A stretch of 42,711 bases of DNA, from the NCBI GenBank assembly GCA_000737985.1, contig JNVT01000069.1, positions 1 through 42,711 of the forward strand, written 5' to 3'. The notes under the pieces were generated by a model, which was not told the DNA's origin, made no database searches, and worked only from the letters and a program-made list of their open reading frames with translations. The stretch's first letter is position 1; every line of letters starts with the position of its first letter. This DNA is from Gammaproteobacteria bacterium MFB021. Lineage in GTDB: Bacteria > Pseudomonadota > Gammaproteobacteria > Pseudomonadales > Halomonadaceae. Shown one piece after another: positions 33,911 to 42,152 of this stretch. Both the position numbers and the translations under genes were made by a program.

Positions 33911-35263
33911 TCAGCGCGTGCGCCCGCGCCAGGCCGCGACAAAGGTCTCGCAGGGCAGTGCGCGAAACAGCTCGGTGGAGCGGATCGCGGCCTGGAAGTA
34001 GGGGTCGCGCTCACGCGCGAAGGTGGGCACGAAGCCCGCCCGCCGCGCCCGCCGGCGCCGCTGCGACAAGCCGGCGCGGGGCGAGAGGTCGCTCATGGCA
34101 TCCAGTAGCAGCGCCTTGTGCTTTTGCATCTCGATGGACAGCGGCCACGCCAGCGGCGTGGGTGCGGGGGCGAACAAGCGCTCGATGGCGATCTCGGCCG
34201 GCGGCATCCACGCCGGCTGAAACGCCGGACCCGGGGGGAAGGCGTCGCGGTAGTGGTTGGCGTAGAGCAGTACCGTGCTCGGCCGGTGGCGGCTGCCGTC
34301 GAGCGCCAGGGCGAGGGCCAGCGACGCGGCACGGTGATCGGGATGCGGATCGAACTCGGGATCGGTCACCAGCAGCGTGACCGGCTGCAGGGTATCGATC
34401 AGATGGCGCAGCGCCGCGACCACGTCATCACGCTCGAGCTGCTCGCCGCGGATCGGCGGCAGCGCGAGATGATTGAAGCGGCGCGCCTCACTCAGCGCAA
34501 TGGCTGGACGCTGACCGATGCCATCATGCACCAGCGCCCACGCGGCCCCATCGGGCACCCCGACCAAGGTCGAGCGCTCCGGCGGGATGCCCGACAGCAG
34601 CGGCGTGGCGAACACGTTCCAACGCCGCCACTCGGCCTTGCGCCGGACCGCACTGTCGAGATCGTCATCGAGCCCGCTCAAGTACTGACGCTTGAGCCCC
34701 TTGAGCTGCTCGCCGCAGGAGAGCGTGACCAGATGCACCGACTCGGCATGATCGGTATAGAGACCGCCAGCGGCGATCTCGGCGTCATCCGGGTGCGGGG
34801 CGACGATCAGGATCGGCCCCTCGATCGCCGGCTGCGCATGGCAGCGTGCCTGTGGCGCACGGGTCAACCGGGCGCCAGAGAGCGCCAGGCTCAGCGTCAC
34901 CTCGGTGGTACACGGCGGCAGCCGCCAGGCGATGCGCTGCTCGCGGCGGCGCGCTTCCAGCGAATAGGTGAGCGGCGCTTGCCCTGCGGCGGTCAGCGTC
35001 ACGCTCGGCAGGCCACGGCGCCAGCGCGAACGCGGCGCCAGTGCCAGCGAGATCTCGACCAGCCGGGTCTGCGCCGGGTCGGCGAGAAGCCTCAGCGTGG
35101 CAGCATGATGCTGCCAGTCGGTGGCCGTGATCGGCTGCTCGTTCGGTGCCTCCGCCGACGCCCCCTGCCCCGTCATTGCCTGACTCGACACGCTCTGACT
35201 CGCACTCCCCTGACTCGGAATCGCCTGACTCGGAATCGCCTGCCCCGCCCTCGATTGCCGCAT
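33911..35263 (-). CDS. PIG-L family deacetylase with repetitive N-terminus
   Basis: A 450-residue protein. A Ser/Gln-rich N-terminal tail (about 10-35) is made of five pentapeptides (AIPSQ, AIPSQ, GSASQ, SVSSQ, AMTGQ). A domain of about 50-145 with a beta-rich, CBM-like character follows, then the PIG-L/LmbE deacetylase domain (about 150-400). The Zn site is visible as HPDDAE (His157, Asp159, Asp160) and the later HPDHRA. PIG-L enzymes deacetylate N-acetylglucosamine in lipids, thiols or polysaccharides. I chose ATG 35263 with GGGAGG 9 nt upstream; the longer frame (18 more residues) has no SD. The substrate and location are not resolved, and no signal peptide is evident. Confidence 0.85.
   Translation of the reverse strand: MRQSRAGQAIPSQAIPSQGSASQSVSSQAMTGQGASAEAPNEQPITATDWQHHAATLRLLADPAQTRLVEISLALAPRSRWRRGLPSVTLTAAGQAPLTYSLEARRREQRIAWRLPPCTTEVTLSLALSGARLTRAPQARCHAQPAIEGPILIVAPHPDDAEIAAGGLYTDHAESVHLVTLSCGEQLKGLKRQYLSGLDDDLDSAVRRKAEWRRWNVFATPLLSGIPPERSTLVGVPDGAAWALVHDGIGQRPAIALSEARRFNHLALPPIRGEQLERDDVVAALRHLIDTLQPVTLLVTDPEFDPHPDHRAASLALALALDGSRHRPSTVLLYANHYRDAFPPGPAFQPAWMPPAEIAIERLFAPAPTPLAWPLSIEMQKHKALLLDAMSDLSPRAGLSQRRRRARRAGFVPTFARERDPYFQAAIRSTELFRALPCETFVAAWRGRTR
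35170..35250 (-). repeat. 15-bp tandem coding repeats in the PIG-L gene
   Basis: On the coding strand the units read about GCGATTCCGAGTCAG. Two copies are identical and three are diverged, giving the pentapeptides AIPSQ, AIPSQ, GSASQ, SVSSQ and AMTGQ. The 15-nt unit keeps the frame, so copy number can change without breaking the gene. Confidence 0.8.
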
Positions 35264-35375
35264 CGACCTCTGCCTCCCACGTGATGATCGCGCGTCCTGT
35301 CGGCGCGCTCGGGGCATGGTAAGGCAAGCGCACGCGGGGGCAAGCGCTGATCGCGACGCCGTGCCGCTCTCGGCG

Positions 35376-36317
35376 TCACACGCGGATATCTTCGGGACCT
35401 CGGATCTCCGCTTCGATACGAGTGCCTGTGGCGCGCTCCTCCACGGAGAAGCCGTCGAAGTCGGAGAGTTCGCCGAAATCGAGCTGGGTCAGGGCCTCGA
35501 TCCGGGCGATGCTGCGCTGATAGGTGCGGTACTGGCCGAACAGGAAGCCCGGCCCCAGCTCGTCGAGTTCGTCGACCTGATCGATCATGTAGGCGGTGGC
35601 CGAGGGGCGACCATCCTCGCCGCGGAAGGCGATCACCTTCCAGTAGGCTTCGGGGATACGTACGCCGCGGTAGTCGCGGTCGCCGGCGCGGAAGACCGGC
35701 CCGGTGAAGATGCACAGCCGCTGCCGATCGGCGCGGGCGTGCTCGAGCAGGTAGTCCTCCAGCCCCAGCCAGGTGCGCTGGTTGAACGCCGCCATCTGCG
35801 GCGTGCAGTTGGTGAAGTGGAAGGTGTCGGCATTGGCCTGCTCGGCCAGCTCACCCCAGTTGGCCGAGGTGCGCCGCACCAGATGGCCGCGATCCAGCGG
35901 GTTGCGGGCGTAGAGTTCTTCGCCCGCCTGTAGCGCCGGGTCGATGCGCGGATCAAAGCGCCAGTCGTCGTTCTCGCGCGGCACGGAGACCAGCTGTCGG
36001 CCATCGAGATTGAGCGCGGTGAAGATCGCCAGCCGCCGCGAGCGTGACATCACCAGCGAGAAGTGGGTGTAGTCGAGACGCCCGTCATCGCGCCCGGGCA
36101 CCGGGGTGACGTCCTCGGCGCGCTCGCCCACCGGCGTGGGCAGCGCCACTTCGAAGTCAGCCAGAAAATCTTGCGCGAATCCCTGGCGATCGGAGAGATC
36201 CTCACGCGCCGCCGTCACAGCCGTCGAGCCCCTCGCGGCCTGGCGCGGCGCCACCAGCGGACGCATGTCGCGCAGCCCGCCGCGTGCGCGCTGGCTCGGC
36301 CTGGTATCGTCGCTCAT
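35376..36317 (-). CDS. DNA/RNA non-specific endonuclease (NUC1/nucA type)
   Basis: A 313-residue beta-beta-alpha-metal nuclease. The catalytic DRGH is in RNPLDRGHLVRR, followed by the metal-ligand Asn of TFHFTNCTPQMAAFNQRTW and the helix that continues WLGLEDYLLEHA. These are the hallmarks of the Serratia/EndoG family, which cleave DNA and RNA with Mg or Mn. Unusually, no signal peptide is seen: the first 60 residues are Arg/Asp-rich, not hydrophobic. It may therefore be cytoplasmic or exported by another route. ATG 36317 is supported by GGGAGG 5 nt upstream. No immunity gene of the NuiA type is recognisable beside it; the downstream neighbour is PIG-L. Confidence 0.88.
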   Translation of the reverse strand: MSDDTRPSQRARGGLRDMRPLVAPRQAARGSTAVTAAREDLSDRQGFAQDFLADFEVALPTPVGERAEDVTPVPGRDDGRLDYTHFSLVMSRSRRLAIFTALNLDGRQLVSVPRENDDWRFDPRIDPALQAGEELYARNPLDRGHLVRRTSANWGELAEQANADTFHFTNCTPQMAAFNQRTWLGLEDYLLEHARADRQRLCIFTGPVFRAGDRDYRGVRIPEAYWKVIAFRGEDGRPSATAYMIDQVDELDELGPGFLFGQYRTYQRSIARIEALTQLDFGELSDFDGFSVEERATGTRIEAEIRGPEDIRV

Positions 36318-36332
36318 CGCTGCCTCCCATCT

Positions 36333-36504
36333 TAGGCACTGCCTGAAAAGTACTGCGCTCGCCCATGCGGCGTTAAAAATCGGCTCAAAATGCTCATTTA
36401 CACACCGTAAACTGGAGCGCCAGCCCGGTCCGTTTTCGCCGATTTTTGCCTTAGCTACGCGCCCCGGCCTGGCCTTCGCTCGTCGACTTTTCAGACAGCA
36501 CCTA
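36333..36504. mobile_element. MITE-like element, about 170 bp, with 18-bp terminal inverted repeats
   Basis: The left end AGGCACTGCCTGAAAAGT (36334-36351) and the reverse complement of the right end AGGTGCTGTCTGAAAAGT (36486-36503) match at 15 of 18 positions. TA occurs exactly at both outer boundaries. Inside, AAAAATCGGC and GCCGATTTTT also form an inverted repeat, so the element can fold into a long hairpin. It has no ORF of its own. Size, ends and TA flanks suit a non-autonomous MITE mobilised by a TA-targeting transposase (IS630/Tc1- or IS5-like), or an older intergenic repeat. The family is inference. Confidence 0.6.
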
Positions 36505-36583
36505 GACTCGTCTCTCGGGGCACGACCACGGCACCTGCCGCTGCCGCGCGCTCGTTCATGCCTTCTCGCTTACACCCTCTCGC

Positions 36584-38293
36584 TCACTTCCAGAAGTTGT
36601 TCTTGACCAGATCGACCACGTCGCTCAAGCGCCCGTTGAGTACCGCCTTGCCCGAGTAGAGCGCGGTGGAGGCAACCTGACCGGGTTCGATCTTGGGCGG
36701 CATCACCAGCTCCATGCGGTTGACCTTGACGTCGAGCAGCGCCGGTCCATCGTGGGCCAGCCAGGCGGCGATCGCCCCTTCCAGCTCGTGGCGCTGTTCA
36801 ACCCGCTCACCCCACAGCCCCATCGCCTGCGCCATCTTGCCGAAGTCGGGGTTGTCGAGCTCGGTATAGCTATCGAGCAGCCCTTCGACCTTCTGCTCGA
36901 TCTCGACGAAGCCGAGCGAGCCGTTGTTGAACACCAGCACCTTGACCGGCACCCGCTCCTGCTTGAGCGTGAGCAGATCGCCCAGCAGCATGGTCATGCC
37001 GCCGTCGCCGCACATCGCGATCACCTGGCGCTCGGGGAACGCCTTCTGGATACCGATCGCCTGGGGATAGGCGTTGGCCATGGTGCCGTGGACAAGGCTG
37101 GAGAGCGTGCGCCGCTCGCCGCGGGCGCGGATATGGCGCAGCATCCACACCATCGGGCTACCACCGTCTGCGGTAAAGAAGGCGTCGTCGGCAGCGGCGG
37201 CATCCAGCGCCACGGTCAGTTCCTGGGGGTGGATCAGCGCGTCGTCCTGGCTTTCGGGCTCGTCGTGGGCCAGCGCCTTGTGATACTGCTCGCGGCATTT
37301 TTCCAGCCAGCGGGTATCGCTCTGGGCATCGACGATCTGTGCCAGCGCCGCGCAGGTATCGCGCACGCTGCCGACCAGGCCAATATCGACCGGGTGGCGC
37401 TTGCCGATCTGCTGCGGGTCGATATCGACCTGGATGATGGTCGCCTTCTCCGGATAGAACTGGGTCCAGGCGAAGCTGCAGCCGAGCAGGATCAGGGTGT
37501 CGCAGTCGGCCACCGCGTGATAGCCGCCGGCCAGGCCGAAAACCCCGGTCATGCCAACCTCGAAGGGGTTGTCCGGCTCGATGAAATCCTTGGCCCGCGA
37601 GGTCCAGGCCACCGGCGCGTTGAGCTTGGCCGCCAGCGCCAGCACCTCGGAACGCGCGTGCTCGCAGCCGAAGCCGGCGTAGATCGAGATCTTGCCGCCG
37701 GCGTTGATCTGTTTCACCGCCGGTACCAGCTCCTCGGCGTTGGGGCGCACTACTGGATCGAAGCGATGGGCACGGTAGGGCAGATCCTGGCTCGGCGTCT
37801 GGGTGAACAGGTCGCCGTGTACCACCAGCACCGCCACGCCGTTCTTGGCCAACGCCGTCTGTGCCGCCAGCGCCGCCATGCGGCGCGCCTGATCGGGATT
37901 GACGATGGTCTCGCAGAAGACGCTGTACTGGGCGTAGATCGGCGCGGGATCGACATCCTGGGGAAAGCCGACACCACTGTCGCCGGTGGCCACTTGGGAG
38001 GCGATCATCACCACCGGGGAGCCGCTGCGGTGCGCCTCGAACAGACCGTTGACGAAGTGCAGCGAGCCAGGGCCGCAGGTGCCAGCGCACAGGGTCAGTT
38101 CACGGGTCATGTAGGCCTCGCCGCCGGCGGCGAATCCACCGACCTCCTCGTGGCGCACATGTACCCACTCCAGCTCGCTGCGACGGATGGCATCGGTGAA
38201 GTGATTGATGGTATCCCCGACCACGCCGTAGCAGCGTTTGGCACCGGCCTCGGCCAGGGTTTCGACGATGATTTCAGCGACGTTCTGACTCAT
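36584..38293 (-). CDS. poxB: Ubiquinone-dependent pyruvate dehydrogenase / pyruvate oxidase PoxB
   Basis: A 569-residue ThDP- and FAD-dependent flavoprotein that decarboxylates pyruvate to acetate and CO2 and passes electrons to ubiquinone. The PYR domain spans about 1-180 (VRHEEVGGFAAGGEAY with the conserved Glu, CAGTCGPGSLHFVNGLFEAH), the FAD/DHAP domain about 185-340 and the PP domain about 355-530. The ThDP motif is MCGDGGMTMLLGD..FNNGSLGFV. The C-terminus, DVVDLVKNNFWK, resembles the membrane-binding alpha-peptide of E. coli PoxB. ATG 38293 has AAGGAG 7 nt upstream. It lies alone and is not in an operon. It may act in aerobic overflow or stationary phase. Confidence 0.9.
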   Translation of the reverse strand: MSQNVAEIIVETLAEAGAKRCYGVVGDTINHFTDAIRRSELEWVHVRHEEVGGFAAGGEAYMTRELTLCAGTCGPGSLHFVNGLFEAHRSGSPVVMIASQVATGDSGVGFPQDVDPAPIYAQYSVFCETIVNPDQARRMAALAAQTALAKNGVAVLVVHGDLFTQTPSQDLPYRAHRFDPVVRPNAEELVPAVKQINAGGKISIYAGFGCEHARSEVLALAAKLNAPVAWTSRAKDFIEPDNPFEVGMTGVFGLAGGYHAVADCDTLILLGCSFAWTQFYPEKATIIQVDIDPQQIGKRHPVDIGLVGSVRDTCAALAQIVDAQSDTRWLEKCREQYHKALAHDEPESQDDALIHPQELTVALDAAAADDAFFTADGGSPMVWMLRHIRARGERRTLSSLVHGTMANAYPQAIGIQKAFPERQVIAMCGDGGMTMLLGDLLTLKQERVPVKVLVFNNGSLGFVEIEQKVEGLLDSYTELDNPDFGKMAQAMGLWGERVEQRHELEGAIAAWLAHDGPALLDVKVNRMELVMPPKIEPGQVASTALYSGKAVLNGRLSDVVDLVKNNFWK

Positions 38294-38545
38294 GAGATGA
38301 CTCCTTCGCAACGACGTCGACGGCGCTTATCGCCATGACGCGGGATAAACCCCGGCGCACCGGGTGATGACGGTTCTTTATCTCGGGTGCCGCAGTCTCG
38401 CGGATACGACGGCGCGGGGCGCTCATGGTGGGTCCCGCGCGACTCGGCCACTCTCAGGGACCGACCTGCCGGTCTAAGCGTAGTCGCTGGTCACGCAACG
38501 GCTAGCCGTCAGGTGTCGGGAGTCACGCCAAGAGACGTCAACGCC
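38294..38545. promoter_or_regulatory. poxB upstream region / amidase downstream region
   Basis: 252 bp between the amidase stop and the poxB start, both on the minus strand. It should hold the poxB promoter and the amidase terminator. A GC hairpin (CCCGG / CCGGG with a CGCA loop) lies near 38352-38367. No regulator box was identified. Confidence 0.4.
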
Positions 38546-39997
38546 TCACACCTGGATCGCCGGGTCCGGCACCCGCGGAAAGCGCGGCGGATGTGCCTGC
38601 AGATAGGCGTGGCAGGCACGCAGCACGCGGACATCGTCGTGCTTGCCGCCGGCGAGCTGGAAGCCCACCGGCAGCCCCGACTCGGTAAAGCCGCACGGCA
38701 CCGAGGCCGCCGGCTGCTGACTCAGATTGAAGGGATAGGAGAATGGCGCCCACTCCTCCCAGTCGCGCATGTCACTGCCGGGGGGGACCTCGTGATTCAC
38801 CGCGAACGGCGCGATCGGCACCGTCGGGGTCATCAGCAGGTGGTAGTGCTGGTTGAAGCGCTCCAGACCCTGGGTGAGGCTGGCGCGCTCGCGCAGCGCC
38901 TGGAACAGATCGAGTGCACTGAAGCGCTCGGCCCGCTGGGCGTTGGCCGCCAGCCCCGGGTCGAGCTGTTCGCGCTGGCGCGCATCGCAGTGGTTCCAGA
39001 AGTCGAGGGAGGCGGTGAACCAGAGCTTCTGAAAGATCTCGATCGGTGATTCGAACCCGGGATCGAGCTCCTCGACCTCGGCTCCCAGCGCTTCGAGATT
39101 GTGCGCCGCCTCGCGCACCCGAGCAGCGATCTGCGGGTCGACCTCGGCATAGCCCAGCGTCGGCGAGTAGGCGATACGCAGACCGCGCAGGTCGCCACTC
39201 AGCTCGGCGCCCCAGTCATCGGGCTGCCCGCGGGTGGCATAGGGGTCGCGATAGTCGTAGCGGCCGATCACGTTGAGCATGCGCACCGCATCCTCGACGC
39301 TGCGTGTCAGTGGCCCGATATGCGACAGCGACGGCTCGGTCGCCGGCGGCCACTGCGGGGTCCAGCCATAGGTGGGTTTGAAGCCGAACACCCCGGTGAA
39401 GGCGGCGGGAATGCGGATCGAGCCCCCGGAATCGCCGCCCTGGTGCAGCACGCCCAGATTGAGCGCAGCGGCGACCGCAGCACCGCCCGAGGAGCCCCCC
39501 GGGGTCAGCCGGGTATCCCAGGGGTTGCAGGTAGCGCCGAAGACCCGGTTGTCGGTCACCGCCTTCCAGCCGAACTCCGGCGTGTTGGTCTTGCCCAGGA
39601 TCACCGCCCCGGCCTCGCGCAGCATGCGCGCCGGCGGGCAGTCATGCTCGCAGAGCGCAGTGGAAGTGGTCAGCGAGCCCTCCCGCGCCGGCATGCCGGC
39701 GACCTCGGCCAGGTCCTTCATCGACACCGGAATCCCGTCGATCGCGCTCAGCGGCTTGCCCTGCCCCCAGCGCCGTGCCGATGCCTTGGCTGCGGCCTCG
39801 GCACCTTCGTGATCGACATGTACATAGGCGTTGACGGCGTCGTTGAAGCGCTCGATACGCGCCAGCGCCGCCCGGGTCGCCTCCAACGGCGAGGCTTCGC
39901 CGCTCTCGAACAGCCGCTTGAGGCTGCCGGCGTCCATGTTTCCTAAATCGCTGCCCAAATCGCTGCCCGGGCCGCTATCGTGATTCGCGCTGCTCAT
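38546..39997 (-). CDS. Amidase signature (AS) family amidase
   Basis: A 483-residue serine amidase. The Ser-cisSer-Lys triad is complete: Lys94 in VSMKDLAEVAG, the cis-Ser Ser169 in GGSSGG and the nucleophile Ser193 in GGDSGGSIRIPAAF, with the usual 24-residue spacing between the two Ser. The length is typical of the family, which includes nitrile-pathway amidases, GatA and fatty amide hydrolases. It lacks gatB/gatC context and so is unlikely to be GatA. The first 20 residues are Gly/Asp/Ser-rich and not a signal peptide. GGAGAG precedes ATG 39997 by 6 nt. The exact substrate cannot be read from sequence alone. Confidence 0.88.
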   Translation of the reverse strand: MSSANHDSGPGSDLGSDLGNMDAGSLKRLFESGEASPLEATRAALARIERFNDAVNAYVHVDHEGAEAAAKASARRWGQGKPLSAIDGIPVSMKDLAEVAGMPAREGSLTTSTALCEHDCPPARMLREAGAVILGKTNTPEFGWKAVTDNRVFGATCNPWDTRLTPGGSSGGAAVAAALNLGVLHQGGDSGGSIRIPAAFTGVFGFKPTYGWTPQWPPATEPSLSHIGPLTRSVEDAVRMLNVIGRYDYRDPYATRGQPDDWGAELSGDLRGLRIAYSPTLGYAEVDPQIAARVREAAHNLEALGAEVEELDPGFESPIEIFQKLWFTASLDFWNHCDARQREQLDPGLAANAQRAERFSALDLFQALRERASLTQGLERFNQHYHLLMTPTVPIAPFAVNHEVPPGSDMRDWEEWAPFSYPFNLSQQPAASVPCGFTESGLPVGFQLAGGKHDDVRVLRACHAYLQAHPPRFPRVPDPAIQV

Positions 39998-40098
39998 CCT
40001 GAACTCTCCGCTTGCGTCGATGACATCCTGTGACGTTTCAGGCTAGCAGTCAGACGCCAACGGACAATTCGCGATTGCCACGGACAGCGTTTTCGGCG

Positions 40099-40425
40099 TC
40101 AGAAATCGTGCGTGGCCTCCGGCGGCAACTGCGGCGTTTCGCGTAGACGTCGGATATGAACATGGCGCATCAGCCGGATCACCGGTCTGATCAACATCTC
40201 GATACTGCCGATCAGGAACAGCCAGGTACCGTAGTAGGTCAACGCTTCGTAGAAGAAGAAAAAACTGCCGATCACGAACCAGATGCCGATCAGAATGTCG
40301 TTGACGATACTGACGACCTCGTAGCGCTTACGGATCACCAGCTCTTCATGACCGATATGCAGCGTCAATGGCGGCAGAGTTTGCGGGTTGCTCTTATGCT
40401 GATAGTGAGTCTGGGCGTCCGGCAT
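40099..40425 (-). CDS. YrhK-domain small membrane protein
   Basis: A 108-residue protein with a YrhK-type domain: the soluble start RKRYEVVSIVNDILIGIWFVIGSFFFFYEAL is followed by GTWLFLIGSIEMLIRPVIRLMRHVHI, two TM helices (about 41-60 and 66-86) and a basic C-terminus. The role of YrhK proteins is unknown; they sometimes follow stress genes. ATG 40425 is chosen because GAGGAGAGAG is directly upstream and the YrhK N-terminus fits; the longer frame adds 57 unlikely residues. It is divergent from zwf, with 155 bp between the starts. Confidence 0.8.
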   Translation of the reverse strand: MPDAQTHYQHKSNPQTLPPLTLHIGHEELVIRKRYEVVSIVNDILIGIWFVIGSFFFFYEALTYYGTWLFLIGSIEMLIRPVIRLMRHVHIRRLRETPQLPPEATHDF

Positions 40426-40491
40426 CTCTCTCTCCTCGGGCCAGTTTGGTCTTGTCGTCGGGCGGCGGATCGTGATGCTTGCCTGGCAGCG

Positions 40492-40512
40492 GCACCGGTG
40501 GCACACCGGTGC
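40492..40512. promoter_or_regulatory. Perfect 9-bp inverted repeat in the zwf/yrhK divergent promoter
   Basis: GCACCGGTG and CACCGGTGC flank a GCA spacer, and each arm contains the self-palindromic octamer CACCGGTG. It lies 69 bp before the zwf ATG and 67 bp before the YrhK ATG. It does not resemble a HexR site. It may be an operator for both genes or a cruciform/hairpin. Assigned by symmetry only. Confidence 0.45.
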
Positions 40513-40580
40513 AAGGCGCTGACAGCAGCGTAGGTGAATTGTAACGCCGGCGCGTCCGGCACCGAATGGAGACGACTTCC

Positions 40581-42152
40581 ATGGCAGCATCCGCAAAGCG
40601 CCAATCCGGCGACACCCCTGTCGCCGACGACACCACGCTGTTCATCTTCGGCGCCAGCGGTGACCTGGTGAAACGCCTGCTGATCCCATCGCTCTACCAT
40701 CTCGATCGCGACGGTCTGCTCGACGACGCCATGCGTATCGTGGGGGTGGATCTCGCCGAGCACGACGATGACAGCTTTCGCGAGCATCTCCATACGTTTC
40801 TCGCCGACAAGGACGCCGCCAGCCACGCCGAGGGGCGCGCGGCCGATCTTGACCCCGAAACCTGGGCCACGTTCGCCCGCCGCCTGCACTACCGCCAGGG
40901 CGACTTCACCCAGAGCGACATCTACGCCGAGATCGCGACCCTGATCGAGGCCGGCACCAGCGCCAACGCGGTGTTCTACTGCGCCACCGGCTCGCGCTTC
41001 TTCGGCGATATCGCCACCCGCCTGGGCGAAGCGGGGCTGCTCAGCGAACGCGACGGCCAGTACCGACGGCTGGTGGTGGAGAAGCCCTTCGGCCACGATC
41101 TCGAGTCGGCACGCACGCTCAACGCCCAACTGCTGGAGGTGATGCAGGAGCGCCAGATCTATCGGATCGATCACTTCCTGGGCAAGGAGACGGTGCAGAA
41201 CATTCTGGTCGCGCGCTTCGCCAACGTGCTGTTCGAGCCGTTCTGGAACAACCACTACATCGACCACATCCAGATCACCGCCGCCGAGACCGTCGGGGTC
41301 GAGAAGCGCGCCGCCTTCTACGATCGCACCGGTGCCATGCGCGACATGGTGCCCAATCATCTGTTCCAGCTGCTGGCGATGGTCGCCATCGAGCCGCCGG
41401 CGGCGTTCGGGGCCGACGCCCTGCGCAACGAGAAATCCAAGGTGCTCGAAGCGATCCGCCCCTGGACCCCGGAGGAGGCCGCCGCCAACTCCGCACGCGG
41501 ACGCTACGCGGCCGGCAGGCTGGGCGACACCGAGGTACCCGGCTATCTCGATGAGGAGGGCGTCGACCCGGACAGCCAGACCGAGACCTACGTGGCGATG
41601 AAGGTGATGGTCGACAACTGGCGCTGGATCGGTGTGCCCTTCTACCTGCGTACCGGCAAGCGCATGAGCGCCCGCGACACCGAGATCGCGATCTGCTTCA
41701 AGCCGGCGCCCTATGCTCAGTTCCGCGATACCGAGGTCGAGCGCATGGCGGCCAACTGGCTGATCATCCAGATCCAGCCCAACGAGGGCATGTGGTTCGA
41801 CTTCCAGGCCAAGCGCCCCGGGCCGGAGCTCGAGATGGACACGGTCAAGATGGGCTTCGCCTACAAGGACTTCTTCGATCTGCCCGCGGTCACCGGCTAT
41901 GAGACGTTGATCTACGACTGCCTCACCGGCGATCAGATGCTGTTCCAGCGCGCCGACACCATCGAGAACGGCTGGCGCGCGGTGCAGCCGTTCCTCGACG
42001 CCTGGGCCGAGAATCCCGAGCTGAGCGACTACGCCGCCGGCGAGGATGGCCCGCAGAGCGCACACGAGCTGATCGAACGCGACGGGCGCCAGTGGCACCA
42101 GGTCGGCTCCCCCACCGGTCCCGGCGTGGCCCCGACGCCCAAAAAGTCCTGA
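40581..42152 (+). CDS. zwf: Glucose-6-phosphate 1-dehydrogenase
   Basis: A 523-residue NADP-dependent enzyme that oxidises glucose-6-phosphate to 6-phosphogluconolactone at the head of the pentose phosphate and Entner-Doudoroff routes. The N-terminal coenzyme motif FIFGASGDLVKR (Rossmann, residues 22-32) is followed by the substrate-site signature RIDHFLGKE, with His as the catalytic base, and the C-terminal domain with KRPGPELEMD. The length is as expected. ATG 40581 is preferred over an in-frame ATG at 40566 because GGAG lies 9 nt before it. The next gene's ATG follows the stop directly. The usual pgl/edd/eda/hexR neighbours are not seen in the window. Confidence 0.95.
   Translation: MAASAKRQSGDTPVADDTTLFIFGASGDLVKRLLIPSLYHLDRDGLLDDAMRIVGVDLAEHDDDSFREHLHTFLADKDAASHAEGRAADLDPETWATFARRLHYRQGDFTQSDIYAEIATLIEAGTSANAVFYCATGSRFFGDIATRLGEAGLLSERDGQYRRLVVEKPFGHDLESARTLNAQLLEVMQERQIYRIDHFLGKETVQNILVARFANVLFEPFWNNHYIDHIQITAAETVGVEKRAAFYDRTGAMRDMVPNHLFQLLAMVAIEPPAAFGADALRNEKSKVLEAIRPWTPEEAAANSARGRYAAGRLGDTEVPGYLDEEGVDPDSQTETYVAMKVMVDNWRWIGVPFYLRTGKRMSARDTEIAICFKPAPYAQFRDTEVERMAANWLIIQIQPNEGMWFDFQAKRPGPELEMDTVKMGFAYKDFFDLPAVTGYETLIYDCLTGDQMLFQRADTIENGWRAVQPFLDAWAENPELSDYAAGEDGPQSAHELIERDGRQWHQVGSPTGPGVAPTPKKS

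Noticed and set aside
34118-35284. Plus-strand ORF (388 codons) opposite the PIG-L gene
   Set aside because: The PIG-L catalytic motifs are on the minus strand; this frame is Arg/Gln-rich shadow.
36752-38338. Plus-strand ORF (528 codons) opposite poxB
   Set aside because: poxB on the minus strand carries all ThDP/FAD motifs. The opposite frame is His/Gly/Arg-rich shadow sequence without motifs.
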